64,000 nt of DNA, taken from contig JBKEDS010000023.1 in the NCBI GenBank assembly GCA_047975545.1, forward strand, positions 1 through 64,000. Direction: 5' to 3'. This DNA comes from JBKEDS01 sp047975545 (GTDB lineage: Bacteria > Bacteroidota > Bacteroidia > Flavobacteriales > Flavobacteriaceae). The notes under the pieces are model-generated. The model had not been told where the DNA came from. It saw only the letters and a list, made by a program, of their open reading frames with translations, and searched no databases. The position numbers were made by a program, and so were the translations under genes. Of the stretch, positions 8,283 through 16,557 are shown one piece after another (position 1 is the stretch's first letter; each line of letters begins with the position of its first letter).

Positions 8283-10205
8283 ATGGAAAAGACTAATATC
8301 TTACTAAAATTAACATTCGGCTTTATATTAGCATTAGTGGTAACGGCCTGTGTTAACGACGACGATTACGCAATTCCGCCCTTAAATGCCGAAGAACCTA
8401 ATATTGAAACCAATACCACTATCGATATTGTAAAAAATATGTATGCGGGTAGTTTGGTCGATTTTAATGAAGCCACCAATAATACCGATTTAATTTTTGA
8501 AGGCTATGTGGTATCCAGCGACGAAGCCGGAAATTTTTATAAAATATTGGTTATTCAGGATAAGCCCGAAAATCCAACAGCGGCCATTCAGTTGGATATC
8601 GATGCTACGTCCATGTACGCCCAGTACGAACCTGGCCGAAAAGTATACGTAAAACTTAACGGTTTGGCTATGGACGAGGTAAACGGGGTACTTCATATTG
8701 GCATTGTTAGCGGTAGTAGCGTTGGGCGGATTTCGGCCTTTAATTATACCAATTATATTATCCGTTCTAACGAAACGGCAACCCTCGTGCCGCTTGTGGT
8801 TGCACCTACAGCGCTTAACGACGGCCATATTAACATGTTGGTACAAATTGATAATATGCAGTTGCGGGATGAAGAGGTAGGCCAACCCTACGGTAATGCC
8901 GGAAACACCTACACCGTAAACCGATATTTAAAAAATTGCGACGACGAATCCTTAACCATTTTAAGAAACAGCGGTTATGCCGATTTTAAAAACGAATTAT
9001 TTCCAACAGGGCAAGGCGCTATCGTTGCCGTTTTTAGTAAATATAATTCCGATTACCAATTATTTATCCGCGATACTAACGATGTCATGTTCGATAACGA
9101 GCGTTGCGAGCCAGGGGCTTACGAACCTATTGCCCCATTAAACCTGCCTTATACCCAGGATTTTGAAGGGAGCTATATCGATGGTCAAAATTTAAGTGTC
9201 GAAGGTTGGTATACCGTAAACGTTTCGGGAGGTTCCGAGGTGTTTACCTTAGAGCAGTACAATAGTAATTTCTTTGCCCAAGCCCAAGCCTACGGTTCGG
9301 GCGAGAGCGCTATGGAAGCTTGGTTGGTGTCGCCCAGTTTAATTATCGATGCCGATACCGAAAACCCGGTACTGTCGTTTGGTACTATAGACGGTTACAG
9401 CAACGGTAACCCTTTAACCGTACACATTGGCACGGGATTTACGGGCGATGTAAGCGCTGTGTCGTGGACACAGGTAAACCCCGTAATTTCAACAGGAACA
9501 TCAAGTGGTTACGCCAGTGTTTTTGTGGATTCGGGCGAAATAGACTTGTCAAGTTATATTGGTCAAACTATTTATGTAGGGTTTAAATACGCAGGCGGAA
9601 CAAGCGGTATTACCACTACCATGCAAATTGATAACTTTTATGTAGGCACCTCGACAAATCCCGATAACGGTGGCGGCGGCGAAACATCGGCCGAAGGCAT
9701 GGTGTTCCCCGGTGGCGATTTTGAAAATTTCACGGCTTTTACAGGCGGGTTAAGTTCTTTTGGCTTACAAAGTTATGCTACCGAAAGCACAGGAAACGGC
9801 GTAGATGGCAGTACAGCTTTAAGCATTAATACGGCTGGCGCAAGCGGCAACGATTATGTGTTTACGGCCTTGGCCAATCCTGATTTGCCAGAAACTTATG
9901 GCACTATTAAATTTAATTTGAAAGGCACGGCAGGAAAAACAATTTCCATTAACGTACATAAAACCGATGGTAGTTCGTATAAATTTAACTTGGGCGATGT
10001 AACGGCCGATAAAACCATTTCGGCTACCGGAAGCAATTCGTATACCGGCACGATAGACACGGGCGGTAATTGGGTGCAAATTACTTTGGATTTAACGGGT
10101 ATTGCCGATTTAAACACCACCGACACCTCGGCATCGTTCTTTGCCTTAAAAATTGGTAAGGATGTGGCGTACGATTTGTTGTTGGACAATTTTGTTATTG
10201 AATAG
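8283..10205 (+). CDS. DUF5689-type surface lipoprotein
   Basis: The chosen ATG gives 640 residues with a clear lipoprotein signal (LALVVTAC, lipid Cys23); an upstream in-frame ATG at 8241 would only add 14 non-signal residues. After the lipobox, residues about 35-260 match the DUF5689 type, including an OB-fold-like stretch (LIFEGYVVSSDEAGNFYK, VYVKLNGLA). Residues about 290-460 resemble a choice-of-anchor jelly-roll (YTQDFEGSYIDG, AWLVSPSLIID). The rest is another beta-sandwich ending LLLDNFVIE. It follows the TonB receptor by 58 bp and is likely its surface partner. Function is not established; the OB-like fold fits nucleic-acid binding, which is inference. Confidence 0.82.
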   Translation: MEKTNILLKLTFGFILALVVTACVNDDDYAIPPLNAEEPNIETNTTIDIVKNMYAGSLVDFNEATNNTDLIFEGYVVSSDEAGNFYKILVIQDKPENPTAAIQLDIDATSMYAQYEPGRKVYVKLNGLAMDEVNGVLHIGIVSGSSVGRISAFNYTNYIIRSNETATLVPLVVAPTALNDGHINMLVQIDNMQLRDEEVGQPYGNAGNTYTVNRYLKNCDDESLTILRNSGYADFKNELFPTGQGAIVAVFSKYNSDYQLFIRDTNDVMFDNERCEPGAYEPIAPLNLPYTQDFEGSYIDGQNLSVEGWYTVNVSGGSEVFTLEQYNSNFFAQAQAYGSGESAMEAWLVSPSLIIDADTENPVLSFGTIDGYSNGNPLTVHIGTGFTGDVSAVSWTQVNPVISTGTSSGYASVFVDSGEIDLSSYIGQTIYVGFKYAGGTSGITTTMQIDNFYVGTSTNPDNGGGGETSAEGMVFPGGDFENFTAFTGGLSSFGLQSYATESTGNGVDGSTALSINTAGASGNDYVFTALANPDLPETYGTIKFNLKGTAGKTISINVHKTDGSSYKFNLGDVTADKTISATGSNSYTGTIDTGGNWVQITLDLTGIADLNTTDTSASFFALKIGKDVAYDLLLDNFVIE

Positions 10206-10321
10206 TCATAGAAAACGATACTGTTTTTAGCGTATAAAAACAGATTGACTAATACCAATTGATTTTGTTGGCAACAAACTGTTAAATTCATCATTTCAAG
10301 AAAACACAATAATTAAATTGA

Positions 10322-10337
10322 TAATTTTGTATTTTTG
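10322..10337 (+). promoter_or_regulatory. Probable -7 elements of the toxin-antitoxin operon
   Basis: Two overlapping exact matches to the Bacteroidota -7 consensus TAnnTTTG occur in a row (TAATTTTG and TATTTTTG), 15-23 bp before the antitoxin start. No good -33 TTG was found at the usual 19-21 bp distance, so only the -7 part is supported. Confidence 0.4.
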
Positions 10338-10352
10338 ATAAAAAGCTAAAAA

Positions 10353-10595
10353 ATGGATTTGCAAACGAGAAAATTGGAACTTATTCAGGAATTTTTAAAA
10401 ATTCAAAGTGAAGATGTTATTTCACGACTTGAAAAAATCTTGAGGAAAGAAAATAAAATATCAGAAAATGAATATTTTAAACCAATGTCAATAGACGAAT
10501 TTAACTCTCGAATTGACCAATCAATGGTAGATTCAAAAAATGGCCGGATGATTGAATCGAGAGAATTAAAAGCCAAGATAGACAAATGGAATTAA
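10353..10595 (+). CDS. Putative antitoxin of a ParE-type addiction module
   Basis: This 80-residue, highly charged helical protein precedes and overlaps by 10 bases a RelE/ParE-family toxin gene, the normal antitoxin position. It has no signal peptide. The N-terminal half (DLQTRKLELIQEFLKIQSED) is a helical segment and the C-terminal half (FNSRIDQSMVDSKNGRMIES) is of the type that wraps the toxin. I do not see a ribbon-helix-helix DNA-binding domain. The assignment is mostly from position. Because the toxin downstream is broken, the antitoxin may be a leftover. Confidence 0.72.
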   Translation: MDLQTRKLELIQEFLKIQSEDVISRLEKILRKENKISENEYFKPMSIDEFNSRIDQSMVDSKNGRMIESRELKAKIDKWN

Positions 10596-10911
10596 AGTTA
10601 TTTTGGACTGATTTTTCTCAAAAAGAACTTGAAAAGATTTATAAATATTACCGTGAAAAAGCAGGAATCCAAATTGCTAAAAAACTCGTTAACGGAATTT
10701 ATGATGAAGCTTTAAAACTAAAGATTCAACCGAGAATTGGACAAGAAGAAGAACTTTTAAAGGACAGAAAACAAGAATTCAGATATTTAGTCTACAAAAA
10801 TTATAAAGTCTTTATTGGATTAACGAAAAAGAAAATAGGATTGAAATAAATGATGTTTTTGACACTTGACAAAACCCAATAAAAATAGAACGGACAAAAT
10901 ATTCAAAATAA
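10586..10911 (+). pseudogene. ParE/RelE-family toxin gene, frameshifted
   Basis: The open frame from 10586 to 10849 gives 87 residues of a ParE/RelE toxin (FSQKELEKIYKYYREKAG, then FRYLVYKNYKVF) but then leaves the family pattern. If one T is restored in the run at 10811-10813, the next frame reads YWINEKENRIEINDVFDT, exactly the expected C-terminal strands of ParE toxins. That restored frame then meets TGA at 10867-10869 where the family usually has arginine (DTRQNP), and continues QNPIKIERTKYSK to a stop at 10909-10911. So the gene carries a one-base deletion and probably a nonsense change. A read error could explain the first but not both. Confidence 0.75.
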
Positions 10912-10952
10912 TTTAAGGCTCAGTTCAATATAAAATGGTAAAAAACAAAAAA

Positions 10953-10976
10953 CGCATTCCGAAAAACAGGAATGCG
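10953..10976 (-). terminator. Intrinsic terminator of the Spy-like gene
   Basis: An 8 bp perfect stem (CGCATTCC/GGAATGCG) with an 8-base loop lies 42 bp past the minus-strand gene. On the minus strand it is followed by a run of T residues. Short A and T runs on both sides mean it may also stop plus-strand reading from the toxin operon. Confidence 0.75.
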
Positions 10977-11017
10977 CTTTTGCATCAACTAAACTATAAT
11001 CAAATCAAAATTATCCT

Positions 11018-11500
11018 CTAACTTTTTTTTCCTTTTTTATTACCGTTTCTTTTTCCATCGCTTGGTTTCATGCCTTTGGCGCGTCGGCCCATTTGGTCGC
11101 GGTTGGCTTCCCATTTGGCATATTGGTCTTCGTTTAAAATGGATTTCATTTTCGCTTTAAGCTCAATTTGGCGATCCAACTGGGCGTTGGCCATTTTTAG
11201 GCGTTCTTCTTTTGTGGGTTTTTCGGCATCGGCGTTTTCCCTTTTGGCCTTAAATTGTTCCATCATGGCTTTGTGGGTTTTGGCGTTTTCCAGATTTAAC
11301 TTGTAAACGTCGTCTTGTTGCGATTGGTTTAAATCTAAATCCAAGGTCATTTTTTTGGTTCTTAAGGTTGCCATTTCCTCGGGGGTGTAGTCGTTCATGC
11401 GTTCCATCATTTCACCTCTGTTGGGGCGTTCCTTTTTTTCTTCTTGTGCAAAACCTTGTAATGATATTAAGGCTATTGCGGCAATAAATATTCTTTTCAT
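11018..11500 (-). CDS. Periplasmic Spy/LTxxQ-like helical protein
   Basis: This 160-residue protein has a signal peptide (MKRIFIAAIALISLQGFAQE) and a mature part that is almost wholly helical, rich in Lys, Glu, Met and Gln. Features such as LDLDLNQSQQDDVYKLNLEN and ILNEDQYAKWEANRDQM resemble the LTxxQ repeats of Spy/CpxP periplasmic chaperone-like proteins. The C-terminus is strongly basic (KRNGNKKGKKS). Related short proteins in flavobacteria are annotated as hypothetical or DUF4890-like. A role in envelope stress or metal sensing is inference from the fold only. It is monocistronic with its own terminator. Confidence 0.75.
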   Translation of the reverse strand: MKRIFIAAIALISLQGFAQEEKKERPNRGEMMERMNDYTPEEMATLRTKKMTLDLDLNQSQQDDVYKLNLENAKTHKAMMEQFKAKRENADAEKPTKEERLKMANAQLDRQIELKAKMKSILNEDQYAKWEANRDQMGRRAKGMKPSDGKRNGNKKGKKS

Positions 11501-11854
11501 TTTAATTGTTTTTAAAGGTTAAACTATTGGTAAGACTTCAACTTTTTTAAAAGGTTTAAGCGGGCTTTTCTATTTAACTAAATGTTAACAAGCCGGTTGG
11601 CGGTGGGCGATTTAAGACGGAAAAGCAAACGGGGTTCTTAAAAAATTAACATTGGACTGTTTTTCTTCTTAAAGAATATTTAAAATTCCGTTTTTTACTG
11701 TTAAACATTTCTAAATTGCTTTAGCGTACGGCTTTTTTTTCGTCTATTTGTTATGTAATTATTACACAATAATAGTTTGAGCATTAAAAGTGATACTTTT
11801 TTTCATAACATAATTATTAGTTAATAAATTAAGTTTAGTTGGTTAGTTTGTAAG
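11501..11854 (+). other. Intergenic region, possible small RNA gene
   Basis: No protein gene is seen in this stretch on either strand. It is the promoter side of the minus-strand Spy-like gene at its left end. On the plus strand it leads into a strong intrinsic terminator at 11855 with no coding gene in front, which suggests a short untranslated transcript starting somewhere in this region. A TTTG followed 19 bases later by TAATAGTTTG (near 11745-11780) is a loose promoter-like match. This is a suggestion only. Confidence 0.3.
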
Positions 11855-11894
11855 AGACCCGGTAATTTTGAAAATGTTGCCGGGTCTTTTTTTT
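11855..11894 (+). terminator. Intrinsic terminator without an obvious gene in front
   Basis: An 8 bp perfect stem (AGACCCGG/CCGGGTCT) with a 17-base loop is followed directly by eight T residues on the plus strand. The orientation excludes a role for the minus-strand neighbours, since there is no T run on that side. It implies a plus-strand transcript from 11501-11854. Confidence 0.7.
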
Positions 11895-11910
11895 GTTTGG
11901 TTATGGGCGA

Positions 11911-11944
11911 AAAAAAAAAGCAGGAACTTAAAAAATTCCTGCTT
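11911..11944 (-). terminator. Intrinsic terminator of the FKBP gene
   Basis: The stem AAGCAGGAA/TTCCTGCTT (9 bp, 9-base loop) lies 28 bp after the stop codon of the minus-strand FKBP gene. Read on the minus strand it is followed by a run of T residues. Confidence 0.85.
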
Positions 11945-11972
11945 CTTTATTCTTAATATTTTGATAAGAAAA

Positions 11973-12695
11973 TTATTTTATCTCTAAAAGTTCAACCTCA
12001 AAAATTAGCGGCGAAAATGGTTTTATTTTACCACCACGAGGGGTTGCGCCATAGGCTAATTCCTGTGGGATGTAGAATTTGTATTTCGAGCCAACGGGCA
12101 TTAACTGCAAACCTTCGGTCCAGCCTTTAATAACTTGGCCTACGCCAAATTCCGATGGTTGGCCGCGCTCCACCGAGCTATCGAATACCGTACCGTCTAT
12201 TAAGGTGCCGTGGTAGTGTACTTTTACACGTGAGTCGGCGGTTGGTTTTTCGCCCGTGCCTTGCGTAATTACTTCGTATTGCAGGCCGCTTTCGGTAGTT
12301 TCTATACCGCTTTTAAGCATGTTTTCTTTAAGGAAATTTTCGCCTTCGGTTTTAAGTTCGCCATAGTCTTCCAAGGCTTTTTTTTCGGCTTCTTCCTGCT
12401 GTTTTTTCATTTGGACTTCTTGTTTTTTCCTAAAATAGTTGCTTAGTACCGTTTGCACTTTGTCTTGCTCTATTTTAAGGTCGGTCGAGTCTAGGGCGTT
12501 TACAAGCCCTTGTATTAAAAGTTCTTTGTCTATTTCGGAAACATTGGTTTTTACGTCCCTACCTACGCTCATGCCTATGGCGTAGCTAACGGAGTCGATT
12601 TCGGTGTTTAGGGGTTTGTTGGTAACGCCCGAGTTGTTGCAAGATACCATAGCGAAAGAAAGGGCTACGATACTTAGGGATTTCATTAGTGTCAT
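11973..12695 (-). CDS. FKBP-type peptidyl-prolyl cis-trans isomerase lipoprotein
   Basis: This 240-residue protein has a lipoprotein signal (LSFAMVSC, lipid cysteine near residue 19), a helical dimerisation region (about 35-140, starting DSVSYAIGMSVGRDV) as in FkpA and Mip, and a C-terminal FKBP domain (about 150-240) with VKVHYHGTLIDGTVFDSS, GVIKGW-type segment (GQVIKGWTEGLQLM) and IPQELAYG. It speeds folding of proline-containing proteins in the periplasm or at the outer membrane. Start could also be the Met four codons later, which leaves the signal intact. It is monocistronic with a terminator after it. Confidence 0.93.
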   Translation of the reverse strand: MTLMKSLSIVALSFAMVSCNNSGVTNKPLNTEIDSVSYAIGMSVGRDVKTNVSEIDKELLIQGLVNALDSTDLKIEQDKVQTVLSNYFRKKQEVQMKKQQEEAEKKALEDYGELKTEGENFLKENMLKSGIETTESGLQYEVITQGTGEKPTADSRVKVHYHGTLIDGTVFDSSVERGQPSEFGVGQVIKGWTEGLQLMPVGSKYKFYIPQELAYGATPRGGKIKPFSPLIFEVELLEIK

Positions 12696-12853
12696 ATTGT
12701 TTAATGTTTGGTTTTTAAATTTCAGGCTGCTAATGTAATAAATTTAATGGGGCTTTTGCCCAAGTGTTGCGGTAATTTTAACATTGTTTTGTTGAAGTTG
12801 GAGTGAAATTTATGGGATGTGGTGATTTCACTTTAAATTCTCACAAAAAACAA

Positions 12854-12899
12854 GCCACAAATTCACGAATGAAAACTGAAACATTCGTGAGTTCGTGGC
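12854..12899 (-). terminator. Long hairpin terminator after lysS
   Basis: Two 18-base arms (12854-12871 and 12882-12899) pair with one mismatch and one wobble around a 10-base loop. On the minus strand it is followed by TTGTTTTTTG, so it can stop lysS transcription. The arm sequence (ATTCACGAATG) resembles a short palindromic repeat often seen between flavobacterial genes, which is recalled, not searched. Confidence 0.75.
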
Positions 12900-12926
12900 A
12901 AATTATCATTCCGCTTTGCGAAATTA

Positions 12927-14615
12927 TTATTGCACAATTTCAACAATTAAATCGTCGTCGGTTTTAACCACTTTGGCCAATTTATGCTTGGTCAGGCCTT
13001 TAATGCCTTTGTCCCAGGCTTTGTTGCTAAGTCCCGATTTGGATTTTAGGTTGCCCAATGCCATTATTTTTTCGCTTTTTAAAATTTCAAAAATGGCTTT
13101 TTCGGCATCGTTTAGTTCCACCGCTTTTTTCTCGGGGCGCATTTGCGGAAAAAACAGCACTTCTTGTATGGATGGGTTGTTGGTCATGAACATGGTTAGC
13201 CTATCAATGCCAATACCGATGCCCGATGTTGGCGGCATGCCGTATTCCAGGGCGCGCAGGAAATCGTGGTCGATAAACATGGCTTCGTCGTCGCCTTTTT
13301 CCGAAAGTTTTAATTGGTCCTCGAAGCGTTCGCGCTGCTCGATGGGGTCGTTAAGCTCGGAGTAGGCGTTGGCCAGCTCTTTCCCGTTTACCATAAGCTC
13401 GAAACGTTCGGTCAGGCCTTCTTTGGAGCGGTGTTTTTTGGTCAATGGGCTCATTTCGGTTGGATAATCGATAATGAAAGTTGGCTGCACGTAGTGCGGT
13501 TCGCATGTTTCGCCAAAAATTTCGTCAATCATCTTGCCTATGCCAAAGGTTTCGTCTACTTCAATATTAAGGGTTTTGCAGGCTTGGCGTATTTCGTCTT
13601 CCGATTTCATATATAAATCGAACCCGGTATGTTCCTTAATAGCGTCCAGAATCCCGATGCGTTTGTAGGGTGCTTTGTAGTCTATGGTTTTTCCGTTAAA
13701 TTCCACCTTAGTCGTGCCGTGCAACTTTATGGCTATTTTTTCCAAAAGCTGCTCGGTGGTGTCCATCATCCAATTATAATCCTTGTAGGCGGCGTACATT
13801 TCCATAACCGTAAATTCGGGGTTGTGGGTGCGGTCCATGCCTTCGTTTCTAAAATCTTTTGCAAATTCGTAAACGCCGTCGAAACCGCCAACGATAAGCC
13901 TTTTAAGGTAAAGTTCGTTGGCTATGCGCAGGTACAGGGGCATGTCCAAGGCGTTATGGTGCGTAATAAAGGGGCGTGCGGCGGCACCTCCGGGAATGGG
14001 CTGCAAGATGGGGGTTTCTACCTCCAAAAAGTCCATATTGTTGTAAAACTCGCGAATGGTGTTTACTATTTGCGTGCGTTTTTTAAAGGTATCCTTTGTT
14101 TTGGGGTTTACTACCAAATCGGCATAGCGTTGTCGGTAACGTTGCTCGGGGTCGGTAAAGGCATCGAACACCACGCCGTCCTTTTCCTTGGGAAGCGGAA
14201 GCGGTTTTAGCGATTTGCTTAGTAGGGTAAAATCCTTAACGCGAACACTTTTTTCGCCAACTTGGGTGGTAAACAATTCGCCTTCAACACCTATAAAATC
14301 GCCAAAATCCAAGAGTTTTTTAAATATTTCGTTGTATTTGGTTTTGTTGTCGCCCGGGCAAATTTCGTCGCGGTTAAAATACACTTGTATTTTCCCCAAG
14401 GCATCCTGTAATTGGGCAAAACTGGCCTTGCCCTGTACCCGCATGGACATTAGGCGCCCGGCAATAATTACGGGCTTGCCTTCCTGGAATTTGTCCTTTA
14501 TTTGTTTGGAGGTAAAATTAACCGGGTACAAATCGGCGGGATAAGGGTCTATGCCCAATTCGCACAGTTTGGCTAATTTTTCCCGTCGTACTATTTCTTG
14601 TTCTGAAAGTTGCAT
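12927..14615 (-). CDS. lysS: Lysyl-tRNA synthetase, class II
   Basis: This 562-residue enzyme charges tRNA-Lys. The N-terminal OB fold that binds the anticodon (about 50-160, VIIAGRLMSMRVQGKASFAQ) is followed by the class II core with motif 2 (FRNEGMDRTHNPEFTVMEMY) and motif 3 (GIGIGIDRLTMFMTN). It is about 57 residues longer than E. coli LysS because of a C-terminal extension after the QMRPEKK segment (about 500-562) that looks like a small winged-helix domain (AIFEILKSEKIMALGNLKSK). I believe this tail is common in Flavobacteriia. A -7 promoter element lies 39 bp upstream and a hairpin terminator follows. Confidence 0.97.
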   Translation of the reverse strand: MQLSEQEIVRREKLAKLCELGIDPYPADLYPVNFTSKQIKDKFQEGKPVIIAGRLMSMRVQGKASFAQLQDALGKIQVYFNRDEICPGDNKTKYNEIFKKLLDFGDFIGVEGELFTTQVGEKSVRVKDFTLLSKSLKPLPLPKEKDGVVFDAFTDPEQRYRQRYADLVVNPKTKDTFKKRTQIVNTIREFYNNMDFLEVETPILQPIPGGAAARPFITHHNALDMPLYLRIANELYLKRLIVGGFDGVYEFAKDFRNEGMDRTHNPEFTVMEMYAAYKDYNWMMDTTEQLLEKIAIKLHGTTKVEFNGKTIDYKAPYKRIGILDAIKEHTGFDLYMKSEDEIRQACKTLNIEVDETFGIGKMIDEIFGETCEPHYVQPTFIIDYPTEMSPLTKKHRSKEGLTERFELMVNGKELANAYSELNDPIEQRERFEDQLKLSEKGDDEAMFIDHDFLRALEYGMPPTSGIGIGIDRLTMFMTNNPSIQEVLFFPQMRPEKKAVELNDAEKAIFEILKSEKIMALGNLKSKSGLSNKAWDKGIKGLTKHKLAKVVKTDDDLIVEIVQ

Positions 14616-14653
14616 GCTTAATATTTTTAATACGCCAAATTTGGCAACGCCTG

Positions 14654-14661
14654 CAAAATTA
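14654..14661 (-). promoter_or_regulatory. -7 promoter element of lysS
   Basis: The minus strand reads TAATTTTG, an exact match to the Bacteroidota consensus TAnnTTTG, 38 bp before the lysS start codon. The -33 region is weak (no TTG at 19-21 bp). Confidence 0.5.
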
Positions 14662-14715
14662 CGTTATTTTCAAATTATTAGCACTACCTTGACGAGAGAT
14701 TTTAAACAAACAAAA

Positions 14716-14744
14716 CGCCCTTAAAATATAATTTCTTAAGGGCG
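14716..14744 (-). terminator. Intrinsic terminator of the DUF1573 gene
   Basis: A perfect 9 bp stem (CGCCCTTAA/TTAAGGGCG) with an 11-base loop lies 27 bp after the stop codon of the minus-strand gene. On the minus strand it is followed by TTTTGTTTGTTT. Confidence 0.82.
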
Positions 14745-14770
14745 CTTGTTTATGTTTTTTTTTTTGAGCT

Positions 14771-15211
14771 TTATTGGACTTCTGCTGCTTGGGGCGCCAA
14801 AACATTTCCTTTTATGCGCAAAACCTTAGAGGTTTCGGAAGCATTGGACACTACGGTAATGGTTTTTTTAAAAGCCCCGGTTCTGCTGGTGGCATATTTT
14901 ACTTTTATTTCGCTTTTCTGGCCTGGTAAAACAGGTGTTTTGTCGTAAGCGGGAACCGTACAACCGCAGGATGTTTTTACTTGCGAGATTATAATTGGGG
15001 ATTTCCCGGTATTTGTAAATGTAAAAATGCGCTCGCCATCGGCATTTTGTTGTATGGTGCCGTAATCAATTTCATCGGTTTGGAAACTTAATATGCCCGC
15101 ATTGGGGTTAACAGGGCTTTCGGCCTGAACTTCCTGCGCATGGTTGGCGGTGTAAATAAACAAACAAATGCTTAGTAATAATCCTGATTTTAGTGTTTTT
15201 AAAGTTTTCAT
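14771..15211 (-). CDS. Exported DUF1573 domain protein
   Basis: Starting at the internal ATG at 15211 gives 146 residues with a proper signal peptide (LLLSICLFIYTANHAQ); the upstream in-frame ATG at 15259 would put a charged 16-residue tail before it and is less likely. The mature part is one DUF1573 domain, an immunoglobulin-like beta-sandwich: ISFQTDEIDYG-like start, FTFTNTGKSPIIISQVKTSC, then GCTVPAYDKTPVLPGQ. These domains are widespread in Bacteroidota periplasmic proteins and have no assigned activity. The two adjacent cysteines in TSCGCT are the family hallmark. It is monocistronic and followed by a terminator. Confidence 0.88.
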   Translation of the reverse strand: MKTLKTLKSGLLLSICLFIYTANHAQEVQAESPVNPNAGILSFQTDEIDYGTIQQNADGERIFTFTNTGKSPIIISQVKTSCGCTVPAYDKTPVLPGQKSEIKVKYATSRTGAFKKTITVVSNASETSKVLRIKGNVLAPQAAEVQ

Positions 15212-15326
15212 GTTTTTTAATTTTTTTATTTTGGATAATTGTAGGGCAAACTTCAACAAAAATTTAATGTAAAAGCATTTTTATTGGGTTGAAATGGGGA
15301 CTAATACCGGGGTTGAATTTTTTAAA

Positions 15327-16430
15327 CTACTTGTTAAATAGCGCTTTAGCCTCCTCCCGCGACTGCACGCTCAGCTTTTTGTAAATATTGTTAACATGGG
15401 TTTTTACCGTGCTTAGGCTGATAAAAAGGGCATCAGCAATTTCTTTATTCGACTTTTCGCCCAATAGCAAGTTAAGTATGTTTTGCTCTTGTTTGGTTAG
15501 TAGGGTTTCAATATTTACATCGGTTTTTTGTGGTTTGTTTTTTCTTTTCAACAAAAACCAAATATTTGCGACCAACGACAAGACCAGCAAGATATAAACA
15601 AAATAATGCCATGCCGAAATATCGTTTTTGGCTTTGCCCACGATAAATTCGTCGGAGGCCAGTTCCTCTTCGTATTGTTTGGTAAAGGGTGCTTGGGGAT
15701 ATTCAGTTTTTAATCGGTTTTTTAAATGGTTGTAATACGTGCTGTTTTTTAAATCGTTTAAATAATATTCGTGAAGGTCGTTGCTGCGGTTCGACAAAAA
15801 CGAATAAATATAAAGTTCGGCAATGGGTTCGTTTAGTTTTTCGCCAAAAGTTTGGAAGGTGTTAAACCATTTTTTGTTGTTTAATTTGCGGTTGGCCTCG
15901 CTCCTGAACTCGCTGTACGCATATTTCATTTCCTCGCGCAGGGAGTCTATTCGGGCAAAGGCGGTGGCCTTGGGGTTAGTCGATTTTATATCGCAAAACA
16001 TTTGCTGGTCAAACGTAAAGGGCAGCACAATGGTATCGTTGTTCTTGGCTATAAAAGTAACGGCTTTACTTTCGTTGCACTTACCGTTAAAGTGGTTTTC
16101 GGCTTCGTTAAAACAATTGTCAACATGTATGCGGTAAATGCGGTTTTCGTGTTCCAACTGGTTGCCCGTAAACTCGAAATAGCCCAAACTGTCGGCGCTT
16201 ACCTTGGATATAACCTGCTCTAAGTAAATACCCGAAATTTTCCTGTAATCTTCAACAACCGATAAATATACGCTACCGCTCCAATGCAAATTATCCACAT
16301 GCCCGCTAAAACGGTACTGTGCTTTGGAGGAAAAACAAACCAGTAGGCAATAAATACATATTACATAGCGTAATGGTTTATATTTACGGGGTTTAAAAGA
16401 AGAAGGGGAATACCTATCGTTTTTCGGCAT
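15327..16430 (-). CDS. Membrane-anchored LuxR-type transcriptional regulator
   Basis: This 367-residue protein begins with a signal-anchor (about 20-38, YVICIYCLLVCFSSKAQ), has an extracytoplasmic region of some 230 residues with a beta-rich start (YRFSGHVDNLHWSGSVYLSV) then charged helices, one membrane helix (about 275-295, YFVYILLVLSLVANIWFLL) and a cytoplasmic C-terminal LuxR/GerE helix-turn-helix (about 305-367, LTKQEQNILNLLLGEKSNKE, STVKTHVNNIYKKL). It can therefore sense an envelope signal and bind DNA as one polypeptide. The ligand and targets are unknown. The YqaE-like gene diverges 128 bp away and could be a target, which is inference. Confidence 0.85.
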   Translation of the reverse strand: MPKNDRYSPSSFKPRKYKPLRYVICIYCLLVCFSSKAQYRFSGHVDNLHWSGSVYLSVVEDYRKISGIYLEQVISKVSADSLGYFEFTGNQLEHENRIYRIHVDNCFNEAENHFNGKCNESKAVTFIAKNNDTIVLPFTFDQQMFCDIKSTNPKATAFARIDSLREEMKYAYSEFRSEANRKLNNKKWFNTFQTFGEKLNEPIAELYIYSFLSNRSNDLHEYYLNDLKNSTYYNHLKNRLKTEYPQAPFTKQYEEELASDEFIVGKAKNDISAWHYFVYILLVLSLVANIWFLLKRKNKPQKTDVNIETLLTKQEQNILNLLLGEKSNKEIADALFISLSTVKTHVNNIYKKLSVQSREEAKALFNK

Positions 16431-16557
16431 TTTTGTAAAAACATTTCAATATTGCTAAACTACTGCTTTTTTTAAAATGAAGCAGAAAAAACTGTAACAA
16501 ATGGGGTGGTGTTTCGTCTAAACAACAGTCATCAATCAAAAAAAAAGAAATTGTATT

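Noticed and set aside
10221..10243. Hairpin CTGTTTTT/AAAAACAG after the DUF5689 gene
   Set aside because: Weak A/T stem with no T run following; not enough for a terminator call.
13629..14210. Long open frame (193 codons) on the plus strand inside lysS
   Set aside because: Antisense shadow of a clear lysS coding frame; no signal, motif or start context of its own.
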